This document shows positions 1 through 4,971 of a DNA stretch of 5,934 nucleotides, in pieces. The DNA is from Deltaproteobacteria bacterium. Lineage in GTDB: Bacteria; Desulfobacterota; Desulfarculia; Adiutricales; Adiutricaceae. A program made the position numbers and the translations under genes. Each line of letters begins with the position of its first letter. Positions within the stretch are counted from its first letter, which is position 1. The DNA is taken from assembly GCA_031257955.1 (NCBI GenBank), contig JAIRNQ010000222.1, forward strand, positions 1 to 5,934, in the 5' to 3' direction. The notes under the pieces are model-generated. The model was not told the origin of the DNA and did not search any database. It saw nothing but the letters and a program-made list of their open reading frames with translations.

Positions 1-339
1 CTGGAGGGTTGACGTTGGTCGCCCGTGGTGGGTGCTCGGCCGGTTGGTTGTGGGTCATTGGAAGATCGATTGAGGTGGGGTTTTTTGAAGCTGGGTGGTG
101 CTTAGTCTGGATTTTAAGGCCGTGGGTGGTTTAAAGTCTATTTAAGGGACTTAAATTAGGTTATGTAGAGCTAAAGAGAAGGTTTTTTGTGTTTTATAGG
201 GGTTAATACGTCTGACCGAGTTTTTGCCTTGGAATAGTCATAATTATTGGTGACGATTATATATAAAAGCCTATCTATTTATGGCTAGGTAGAATGGGTA
301 GGCAAATATTTTTGTTTTCGATTATTCTGGGAGGATAGG
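1..339. other. Gene-free upstream region and leader of the DUF362 gene
   Basis: No supported gene lies here. The first ~130 bases are G/T-rich (many GGT and GGGT runs) and the rest becomes AT-rich towards the gene. One frame stays open from the window edge to a TAA at about 129-131 (43 codons), but the product is Trp/Gly-rich and resembles no family I know, so I do not call it. The stretch at about 239-268, containing CATAAT and TATATAAAA, is the likeliest promoter neighbourhood, but I could not find a -35/-10 pair with proper spacing. Confidence 0.5.
269..317 (+). promoter_or_regulatory. Two mutually exclusive leader hairpins followed by a T-rich run
   Basis: The 5' arm at 271-277 (CTATCTA-type) can pair with TAGGTAG at 286-292, giving 7 bp with one G-U pair and an 8-base loop. 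Alternatively GCCTATC at 269-275 can pair with GGTAGGC at 297-303, again 7 bp with one G-U. The second fold is followed within a few bases by TTTTTGTTTT at about 308-317, which resembles an intrinsic terminator. The Shine-Dalgarno of the DUF362 gene lies just downstream at 329-334. Competing folds in this order are what an attenuator would look like. No ligand or regulator can be named, and the helices are AT-rich and only moderately stable. Confidence 0.25.
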
Positions 340-1449
340 ATGAGTAAATCAGAGGTCTTTTTTACTAACATGCGCTGCGAATTCGGCGACAGTTTGCTGA
401 AGAAACTGTCTCGGATCCTGGATAAAGCCAACATTGGCTCCATGGAACTGGACCGGAAGTTCGCCGCCATCAAGATCCATTTCGGGGAGCCGGGCAACTT
501 GGCCTTTTTGCGGCCCAATTTCGCCAAGACGCTGGCCGATAAGATTACCGGGTTGGGGGGTAGGCCATTTTTGACCGACTGCGGGACCCTTTACGTGGGC
601 AGGCGCACCCACGCTCTTTCCCACTTGGAGGCGGCCCAGGAAAACGGTTATTGGCCGGCCACAGCCGGGTGCCAGATAATCATCGGCGATGGGCTTAAGG
701 GCACCGATGACGTGGAAGTTCCCATTGAGGGCGGGATCGTTTTGAAGACGGCTTTAATTGGCAGGGCCATCATGGACGCCGACGTCGTCTTTTCTTTGAA
801 CCACTTCAAGGGCCACGAGGGGACCGGCTTTGGCGGGGCAATAAAGAACCTGGGCATGGGAAGCGGGAGTCGGGCCGGCAAGATGGCCATGCATAACGAC
901 GGTAAACCCAGGGTGCACCCCGTCAGGTGCGTCGGCTGTAAGACCTGCGCCAAGTATTGCGCCCAGTCGGCCATTAGCTTCGACGAAAAAAAGGCCAGCA
1001 TAGACGAAAACGCCTGCGTGGGCTGCGGGCGCTGCCTGGGTAGCTGTAACTACCATGCCATTGTCATAGACTGGGATTCGGCCGGCGACGCCCTGAACCG
1101 CAAGATGGCCGAGTACGCCAAGGCGGTGGTCCAAGGGCGGCCCAATTTTCACGTGAACGTGGTAAACCAAGTCTCGCCATATTGCGATTGTCACGCCGAA
1201 AACGATGCCGCCGTGGTTCCGGATCTGGGCATATTCGCCTCTTACGACCCGGTGGCCGCCGACGCCGCCTGCGTGGAAGCCGTCAACCGGGCCACGGCCC
1301 TGGCCGGTTCCATCGTGGACGATCGACCGAAAGGTGGCAAGGACCTTTTCACCCGCATCCACCCCAACACCGATTGGCGGTCGCAACTGGAGCATGCCGA
1401 AAAAATCGGGTTGGGACGGATGGCTTACAAGTTGGTCACCGTTAAGTAG
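340..1449 (+). CDS. DUF362 family protein with two [4Fe-4S] ferredoxin motifs
   Basis: A 369-residue cytoplasmic iron-sulfur protein of the DUF362 family. Residues ~1-185 form the DUF362 domain, with family-like stretches such as KIHFGEPGN (~45-53), LTDCGTLY (~78-85) and FSLNHFKGHEGTGFGGAIKN (151-170). A bacterial 2[4Fe-4S] ferredoxin segment follows: C197/C200/C203/C207 and C226/C229/C232/C236, each spaced C-x2-C-x2-C-x3-C. The tail resumes DUF362-like sequence with a further C282-D-C284-H motif and the segment SYDPVAADAACVEAV (301-315). The ATG is preceded by GGGAGG at 329-334 with a 5-base gap, so the start is firm. There is no signal peptide or membrane segment. The family is common in anaerobes and is often annotated only as an Fe-S binding protein. 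Electron transfer is a fair inference, but its partner and substrate are unknown. It converges on the DUF554 gene. Confidence 0.92.
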   Translation: MSKSEVFFTNMRCEFGDSLLKKLSRILDKANIGSMELDRKFAAIKIHFGEPGNLAFLRPNFAKTLADKITGLGGRPFLTDCGTLYVGRRTHALSHLEAAQENGYWPATAGCQIIIGDGLKGTDDVEVPIEGGIVLKTALIGRAIMDADVVFSLNHFKGHEGTGFGGAIKNLGMGSGSRAGKMAMHNDGKPRVHPVRCVGCKTCAKYCAQSAISFDEKKASIDENACVGCGRCLGSCNYHAIVIDWDSAGDALNRKMAEYAKAVVQGRPNFHVNVVNQVSPYCDCHAENDAAVVPDLGIFASYDPVAADAACVEAVNRATALAGSIVDDRPKGGKDLFTRIHPNTDWRSQLEHAEKIGLGRMAYKLVTVK

Positions 1450-1459
1450 GCCTTTGGGG

Positions 1460-1506
1460 AGGGCCGGCGCCCGTAAGGGCTCGGGGGGTTGTCCCCGTCC
1501 GGCCTT
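1460..1506. terminator. Possible bidirectional terminator, three-way-junction fold
   Basis: The gap between the two convergent genes can fold into an outer 8-bp stem (1460-1467 with 1499-1506, including GGCCGG/CCGGCC and one G-U pair). This encloses two hairpins: GCCC-gtaa-GGGC at 1469-1480, and GGGG at 1485-1488 paired with CCCC at 1493-1496. The element ends at the stop of the DUF554 gene and starts 11 bases after the DUF362 stop, where a terminator serving both genes would be expected. There is no T-tract on either strand, so it is not a classical intrinsic terminator. Confidence 0.4.
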
Positions 1507-2194
1507 AACCGAAGAATACGGGCAGGATCAGGGCCAGGACGAAGGCCGGCAGGGTACTGGAAATGGGAATGGGCGGCTTGAAGCCTATCATGTTCACCCC
1601 TATGCCCATGACCATCAGGCCCCCGGTGGCCGTGAGGCATTCGGTTATGGGGCCTTCCAGGATGGGCTGAAGGGCCCCGGCGGCCATGGTCATAAGGCCC
1701 TGGTAAAACAGAAGGGGCACGGCGCTAAAAGGCACCCCGGAGCCCAGGCGGGAGGCCAGCACGGCCATGGAGAAAAAATCGATGAGGGTTTTGGTGTAAA
1801 CGGTCGTCCGGCCATGCCCCAGGCCCTCCTCGAAGGAGCCGACTATGGCCATGGCCCCGACGCAGACCATAATGGAACTGGTGACCAGCCCGTCGGTGAA
1901 GTTGGGGTTGGCGGAACCCAGGACCGATTTGAGGCGATCGGCCAGTCCCTCCAGTTTTTGGCCCAGATTAATCGCCTCGCCAAATCCGCCGCCAAGGATG
2001 GCGCAGGCCATGGCCAGGATGAGGTTGGGGCTTTTTTCGACCATGCCGATGCCGATGGGAATCAGAAAAAGTCCAAAGAGCTGGAAGACGATCTTCCTGA
2101 CCCTTTCCGGAATCAGGCCGCCCAGACACATGCCCAAGCCGCCGCCGACGGCCACGGCGCCGGCGTTGATTATCGAACCCCAGGGAATGACCAC
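1505..2194 (-). CDS. DUF554 family multi-pass membrane protein (YqgA/YdfK-like)
   Basis: A 229-residue integral inner-membrane protein of the DUF554 family, to which E. coli YqgA and B. subtilis YdfK belong; its transport or other role is not established. Hydrophobic segments lie at roughly 6-27, 36-52, 57-77, 102-120, 137-150, 156-176, 186-204 and 212-228. Family landmarks are INAGAVAVGGGLG near the N terminus, LPE-like IPERVRK at 28-34, the ILGGGFGEAI block at 66-75, and the best-conserved SSIMVCVGAMAIVGSFEEGL at 106-125. The C-terminal GIGVNMIG...LPAF also matches. The start is GTG (2194-2192), supported by AAAGGGG at 2206-2200 with a 5-base gap; no in-frame ATG competes. Length agrees with the family. 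It stands alone and faces the DUF362 gene. Confidence 0.9.
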   Translation of the reverse strand: MVIPWGSIINAGAVAVGGGLGMCLGGLIPERVRKIVFQLFGLFLIPIGIGMVEKSPNLILAMACAILGGGFGEAINLGQKLEGLADRLKSVLGSANPNFTDGLVTSSIMVCVGAMAIVGSFEEGLGHGRTTVYTKTLIDFFSMAVLASRLGSGVPFSAVPLLFYQGLMTMAAGALQPILEGPITECLTATGGLMVMGIGVNMIGFKPPIPISSTLPAFVLALILPVFFG

Positions 2195-2250
2195 GTTAAC
2201 CCCTTTGACAACTTTGATCGACCGGTAAAAAACCCTAAACTCTCTTGAGC

Positions 2251-2264
2251 GTTAAAAATTTAAC
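2251..2264. promoter_or_regulatory. AT-rich dyad upstream of the DUF554 gene
   Basis: GTTAAA-AA-TTTAAC is a perfect 6-bp inverted repeat with a 2-base centre, 57-70 bases upstream of the GTG start of the DUF554 gene (minus strand). The size and position would suit an operator overlapping a promoter, but AT-rich dyads of this length also occur by chance and I could not identify a well-spaced promoter here. Confidence 0.2.
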
Positions 2265-2352
2265 TTTTAATTCCAGGCTGTTATCGAACTGTGCTGTCCA
2301 AAAGCAGGGGTTTTTACGCCTTGATCAACTTTTACCCTTTGGCCGAGCCTCG

Positions 2353-2374
2353 GGGCCCGTTGTCGGACGGGCCC
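2353..2374. other. Strong GC-rich hairpin in the intergenic region
   Basis: GGGCCCGT (2353-2360) pairs perfectly with ACGGGCCC (2367-2374) across the 6-base loop TGTCGG. The 8-bp stem is very stable on either strand. Neither side carries a T-run, so a terminator role is doubtful. It could be part of an untranslated RNA or of the 5' region of the DUF554 transcript if that starts far upstream. Confidence 0.4.
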
Positions 2375-2430
2375 AAAGCGCCTTGGAAAGGCTGATTTTA
2401 CGCCCTCCCGGACATTTTTTCAACTATGAT

Positions 2431-2463
2431 TGGCCGGTAAAGGCCAGCTTGTTTTGATTGTTT
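2431..2463 (+). terminator. Weak terminator-like hairpin
   Basis: TGGCC (2431-2435) pairs with GGCCA (2442-2446) over the loop GGTAAA, followed by GCTTGTTTTGATTGTTT. The stem is short and the T-tract is interrupted. There is no known gene upstream on this strand for it to terminate, so either an unannotated transcript ends here or the structure is fortuitous. Confidence 0.2.
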
Positions 2464-2497
2464 ACGAGCGTCGGTTATGATGAATTCACCGCTCATT

Positions 2498-2520
2498 AGA
2501 CTGCCAATGGTCTTTTTTTT
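2498..2520 (+). terminator. Short stem followed by eight T residues
   Basis: AGAC (2498-2501) pairs with GTCT (2510-2513), extended by one T-G wobble, and runs directly into TTTTTTTT ending at 2520. The uninterrupted T-tract is the best in the window, but the stem is only 4-5 bp and weak. It would end a plus-strand transcript from the otherwise gene-free 2250-2500 stretch. Confidence 0.25.
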
Positions 2521-2640
2521 GCCTAAGATTAGGAATTAGTGATTTCTTGGATCTTTTGGCTCATTGTCAGTAGCCCATATCGTAATAAAGGCAGTTTTTT
2601 AAGGTTTTGTATTTAACTATGATGCTAATAGCTACCCAGC

Positions 2641-2783
2641 ATTGATCCAAGATTGACCCAGGATTGACCTAGGATTGACCTAGGATTGACCTAGGGTGGG
2701 ATTGGGCGGCTCCGGGCGGGGATTCAGGATAGTTCCAGGACGGTCCCAGGACGGTTCTGGCTGGTGTCAAGGCGGGTCTATAG
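2641..2783. repeat. Decaying 11-bp tandem repeat array
   Basis: Five clear units at 2641, 2652, 2663, 2674 and 2685 read ATTGATCCAAG, ATTGACCCAGG and then ATTGACCTAGG three times. The 11-bp register appears to continue. Units at 2718, 2729, 2740 and 2762 end in TTCAGG, TTCCAGG, TCCCAGG and TCAAGG in the same phase, with degenerate units between them, giving about 13 units to 2783. The identical core contains the palindrome CCTAGG once per unit. A period of 11 is close to one helical turn, so copies lie on nearly the same DNA face. The first part (2641-2695) is certain; the extension is a judgement on weak similarity. Confidence 0.8.
2694..2721 (+). other. Canonical G-quadruplex motif
   Basis: G-runs at 2694-2696, 2698-2700, 2704-2706 and 2714-2716 are separated by loops of 1, 3 and 7 bases, which fits the G3+N1-7 rule, and a fifth run follows at 2718-2721. 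It begins exactly where the perfect 11-bp units end. The motif is read directly; whether it folds in the cell is unknown. Confidence 0.5.
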
Positions 2784-2847
2784 GGCCTCCCCCAAGAGGG
2801 GGCGCCCAGGAGGTCGGTCCAGGCTGGCCGGGGCCAGGGCGGCCTGG
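2783..2847. other. Tandem GC-rich dyads after the 11-bp array
   Basis: CCCCC (2789-2793) pairs with GGGGG (2798-2802) over the loop AAGA, and the helix can extend through a small internal loop with GGGC 2783-2786 and GCCC 2804-2807. A second dyad, CCAGGC (2819-2824) with GCCTGG (2842-2847), encloses TGGCCGGGGCCA. No T-tract follows either on the plus strand. They may be structural or replication-related, or the remains of a mobile repeat family. Confidence 0.4.
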
Positions 2848-3096
2848 CGGGCTTGGCTCGGTCAGGGTAGGGGAGAGGCTTAAAAGCCTGGAGTTGGGAC
2901 GATGGCGGTCGGTCGTTTGGAGAAAAAGACTATTGGATCGCTTATTTATGTAGTAATTGTTTACCTTGGATACGTTTAGTGTGTTAATTATGTTGACGAA
3001 AATATTTTTTGTTGGCAAACATTAAAATTTCGGCCATTTGAGGTAATAAATCAGGCGCGCTGTAGGGCAATTATTTTTCTTTTCTCTATCCATAGG

Positions 3097-3125
3097 TTGA
3101 CAGCCGGCCCTTCAGTGATTAGAAT
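3097..3125 (+). promoter_or_regulatory. Near-consensus sigma-70 promoter, probably for asnS
   Basis: TTGACA at 3097-3102 is a perfect -35. It is followed after exactly 17 bases by TAGAAT at 3120-3125, one mismatch from the -10 consensus. Transcription would begin near 3132, giving asnS an untranslated leader of about 300 nt. No other gene lies between. The -10 lies inside the first copy of the 34-bp direct repeat; the second copy has a similar -10 (TAGAAA) but no -35. This is the strongest promoter I can see in the window. Confidence 0.7.
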
Positions 3126-3189
3126 TTATATGATCGTCGGCCAGGGCGGTCGGTTCTTCAATGATTAGAAATTAGGCCATTGTCGGCCA
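3110..3189. repeat. 34-bp imperfect direct repeat at the asnS promoter
   Basis: Copies at 3110-3143 and 3156-3189 have equal length and match at 27 of 34 positions by eye. They share the start CTTCA, the block TGATTAGAA and the end GTCGGCCA; the differences cluster in the middle. Copy starts are 46 bp apart. The first copy contains the -10 box, so a protein binding the repeat would be well placed to control initiation. A simple local duplication is equally possible. Confidence 0.6.
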
Positions 3190-3204
3190 TTATTGGCCAT
3201 TATC
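3175..3204. repeat. Three tandem 10-bp GGCCATT units
   Basis: GGCCATTGTC, GGCCATTATT and GGCCATTATC follow each other without a gap, overlapping the end of the second 34-bp repeat copy. They lie within the predicted asnS leader, about 45-75 bases after the expected transcription start. Confidence 0.6.
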
Positions 3205-3253
3205 GTTTGTCGCTGGCGGCTTTAAAGGCCGGCCGGCTCGGCGGTCTGGCCGG

Positions 3254-3325
3254 GCCGGGGCCCGGTGGTTTAGCCGGGGCCGATGGATTGGCCGGGACCG
3301 ACGGATTGGCCGGGACCCGGTGGGG
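3254..3325. repeat. 18-bp GC-rich tandem repeats in the asnS leader
   Basis: Two near-identical 18-bp units at 3273-3290 and 3291-3308 (GCCGGGRCCGAYGGATTG) are flanked by divergent units at 3254-3272 and 3309-3325. Both flanking units begin GCCGGGRCCCGGTGG. The frame starting near 3180 translates them as a Gly-Leu-Ala-Gly-Thr-Asp-like hexapeptide repeat, but that frame runs out of phase into asnS and has no visible ribosome binding site. Confidence 0.65.
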
Positions 3326-3346
3326 CGTCTTTTGGGACGCCGTTTT
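3324..3346 (+). terminator. Terminator-like hairpin in the asnS leader
   Basis: GGCGTC (3324-3329) pairs with GACGCC (3336-3341) across the loop TTTTGG and is followed by GTTTT. It lies 93 bases ahead of the asnS start and downstream of the predicted promoter, the position of an attenuator. The T-tract is short, so termination would be weak. No T-box specifier/antiterminator consensus or leader peptide with Asn codons was found. Confidence 0.35.
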
Positions 3347-3433
3347 GAGGCCGCGCCATTGGTTGGCGTGGCGGTTTGGGCGGTCCGTCAGGCCGCGCCG
3401 AAAGAGCTGGTTGGGGATATCGTGGAACATTAT

Positions 3434-4795
3434 ATGGGCAAACCCAGGATTAGGGATTTGTTGGCTTCGCGGGAACCGGTCCCCGGCCTTAGGGTCAGCG
3501 GCTGGGTCAGGACCAGGCGGGACGGCAAGGGTGTCTCATTTTTGGAGATTAACGACGGATCGTCTTTGGCCAATTTGCAGGTGGTGGTTCTGGCCGAGAG
3601 CGGCCTCACCGACAAGATTAAGGAGGCCACCACCGGGGCGGCGGTCACCGTGGGCGGCGATTTGGAACCCAGCCAGGGCCAGGGGCAGAACTGGGAGCTG
3701 GTGGCCAAGGATCTTCGGGTGCTTGGCGAAGCCGGGGGCGACTATCCGCTACAAAAAAAGCGCCACTCGGACGAATACTTGAGGGAAATCGCCCATCTTA
3801 GGCCCAGGACCAACAAATACGGGGCCATAGCCCGGATTCGCGCCGAGATGGCTTGGGCGGTTCACGATTTTTTCCGGGCCCGGGACTTTCTGTTCGTCCA
3901 GACTCCCATCATCACCGGCAGCGACTGCGAGGGCGCCGGGGCCGTCTTTCGGGTGACCACCTTGCCGGACGGGCAGGTGGGCAAGGTCGAGGACGACTTT
4001 TTTGGCCGCTGGGCCGGGCTGACCGTCTCGGGGCAGTTGGAGGCCGAACTGATGGCCTTGGCCATGGGCCGGGTTTACGCCTTTGGCCCCACCTTCAGGG
4101 CCGAGAACTCCAATACGGCCAGACACTCGGCCGAATTTTGGATGATCGAGCCGGAGGCGGTGTTTTTCGACTTGAACGACAACATGACCCTGGCCGAGGA
4201 CATCGTCAAATTCTTGGTCGGCTACGCCCTGGACAAATGCGCCAAGGATTTGGAACTCTTCGACCGCTTCGTGGAAAAGGGCCTTCTCGCCCGTCTGGAA
4301 GCCCTGGCCACCGGCCCATATTTTCGGCTGTCCTATTTCGAGGCCGTGGAGAGGCTTCTGGCCAGCAAGGAAAACTTTGAGTTTAAACCCTACCAGGGCT
4401 GCGACTTGGCCAGCGAGCACGAGCGTTATCTCTGCCAGAGTCTGGGCGGGCCGGTTATCGTCCACGATTATCCCAAATCCATCAAGCCTTTTTACATGCG
4501 CGTCTCCGACGACGGCCAGACGGTGGCGGCCATGGACATGCTGGTTCCCAAAGTCGGCGAGCTCATAGGTGGCAGCCAGCGCGAGGAGAGACTCGACGTA
4601 TTGGAAAGCCGCCTGGAAGAGCTGGGCCTCCCCAAGGCGGCCTACTGGTGGTACCTGGACACCAGACGCTGGGGCACGGCCCCCCACGCCGGATTTGGCT
4701 TGGGCTTCGAGCGCTTTCTGATGCTGCTGACCGGGGTCAACAACATCAGGGACGTCCAGCCTTTTCCGCGCACCCCAAAAAACCTGGAATTTTAG
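3434..4795 (+). CDS. asnS: Asparaginyl-tRNA synthetase (class II)
   Basis: Asparagine-tRNA ligase, 453 residues, cytosolic. It charges tRNA-Asn with asparagine using ATP. The N-terminal OB-fold anticodon-binding domain (~15-100) shows VSGWVRTRRDGKG at 20-32. The class II core starts near 104 with the conserved KRHSDEYLREIAHLRPRT region. SGQLEAE (199-205), motif 2 FRAENSNT...AEFWMIEPE (221-241), GGSQREERLDVL (379-390) and motif 3 GFGLGFERF...RDVQPFPRTP (420-448) are all intact. E. coli AsnRS has 466 residues; the small difference includes a shorter loop before DDFFG. I chose the ATG at 3434 because it aligns with the family N terminus and has a modest GGA at 3424-3426. An in-frame GTG at 3320 would add 38 residues of poor quality overlapping a leader hairpin. 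The gene is probably monocistronic with its own promoter. Identity is secure; the exact start is slightly less so. Confidence 0.96.
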   Translation: MGKPRIRDLLASREPVPGLRVSGWVRTRRDGKGVSFLEINDGSSLANLQVVVLAESGLTDKIKEATTGAAVTVGGDLEPSQGQGQNWELVAKDLRVLGEAGGDYPLQKKRHSDEYLREIAHLRPRTNKYGAIARIRAEMAWAVHDFFRARDFLFVQTPIITGSDCEGAGAVFRVTTLPDGQVGKVEDDFFGRWAGLTVSGQLEAELMALAMGRVYAFGPTFRAENSNTARHSAEFWMIEPEAVFFDLNDNMTLAEDIVKFLVGYALDKCAKDLELFDRFVEKGLLARLEALATGPYFRLSYFEAVERLLASKENFEFKPYQGCDLASEHERYLCQSLGGPVIVHDYPKSIKPFYMRVSDDGQTVAAMDMLVPKVGELIGGSQREERLDVLESRLEELGLPKAAYWWYLDTRRWGTAPHAGFGLGFERFLMLLTGVNNIRDVQPFPRTPKNLEF

Positions 4796-4971
4796 ACTGT
4801 CCCAGAGAGAGTCCGAAATCGGGCCGCGAGGGCACCAGATTTCGGGCCCAAAATTGGGCAAGAAATCGGCACGTTGGCCTTGGGGCCAAAAGACGAACGG
4901 CCAGGGTCCGTAAGGCCGGGCCACTGGGTAACGACAATATATACCTATAACAATTGAGTGGAGCGAATGAT
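4796..4971. other. Hairpin-rich spacer between asnS and cooC
   Basis: CCGAAATC (4813-4820) pairs perfectly with GATTTCGG (4838-4845), 8 bp, over a 17-base loop. GCCCA (4846-4850) then pairs with TGGGC (4855-4859), and TTGGCC (4874-4879) with GGCCAA (4884-4889) over TTGG. GAAATCGG also recurs at 4815-4822 and 4862-4869. One or more of these probably ends the asnS transcript, though none has a T-run. The last ~40 bases are AT-rich (TATATA at 4938-4943) and may hold a cooC promoter, but no -35 box at a good distance was found. Confidence 0.45.
4960..4963 (+). promoter_or_regulatory. Ribosome binding site that fixes the cooC start
   Basis: GGAG sits 8 bases before the ATG at 4972. An in-frame TTG at 4954 lies upstream of this site and has no Shine-Dalgarno of its own, so the ATG is preferred. 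The shorter protein also begins in the usual manner of the family, two residues before the beta strand leading to the P-loop. Confidence 0.75.

Larger units (their letters stand above)
2195..3433. other. Long repeat-rich intergenic region between DUF554 and asnS
   Basis: About 1.2 kb without a convincing gene. The open frames inside it start on TTG/GTG, lack ribosome binding sites and give low-complexity Gly/Pro/Arg-rich products. Base composition swings sharply. 2195-2340 is mixed, 2353-2374 is a GC hairpin, and 2460-2640 is AT-rich. 2640-2900 is G-rich with tandem repeats, 2930-3100 is AT-rich, and 3205-3330 is again very GC-rich with repeats. The right third is best explained as the promoter and leader of asnS. 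The centre has no obvious job; the individual elements are listed separately. Confidence 0.7.

Noticed and set aside
1..131. C-terminal end of an upstream gene reading in from the left edge
   Set aside because: The open frame is short, rich in Trp and Gly, matches no family I recognise and has G/T-rich codon use unlike the genes in the window.
754..1395. Long antisense open frame (213 codons) opposite the DUF362 gene
   Set aside because: The plus-strand product has intact ferredoxin motifs and a good ribosome binding site. The antisense frame is a by-product of GC-rich third positions and resembles no family.
1205..2248. 347-codon plus-strand frame spanning the two convergent genes
   Set aside because: It crosses the ends of two recognisable genes in the wrong frame or strand, and its product is low-complexity Gly/His/Asp-rich sequence.
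2245..2457. 70-codon plus-strand frame starting with TTG
   Set aside because: It has no Shine-Dalgarno, overlaps strong hairpins and has no family resemblance.
2692..2709. T-box-like AGGGTGG sequence
   Set aside because: Only the first bases fit the T-box consensus, the rest does not, and it lies upstream of the predicted asnS promoter by about 400 bases.
2696..2953. 85-codon frame across the G-rich repeats
   Set aside because: The product is Gly/Arg/Pro low complexity created by the 11-bp array and G-runs, and there is no ribosome binding site.
2966..2994. TTGGAT-N17-TATGTT promoter candidate
   Set aside because: The spacing is ideal but each box matches only about four of six bases in an AT-rich stretch, and a far better promoter follows at 3097.
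2641..3325. CRISPR-like array
   Set aside because: The repeats are directly adjacent with no unique spacers of 30-40 bp, and there are no cas genes.
3320..3433. 38-codon N-terminal extension of asnS from a GTG
   Set aside because: It overlaps the leader hairpin, has no Shine-Dalgarno, and the family N terminus aligns with the ATG at 3434.
3180..3782. Plus-strand frame encoding Gly-Leu-Ala-Gly hexapeptide repeats
   Set aside because: The repeats are simply the 18-bp DNA tandem read in one frame. The frame continues out of phase over asnS and lacks a credible start.
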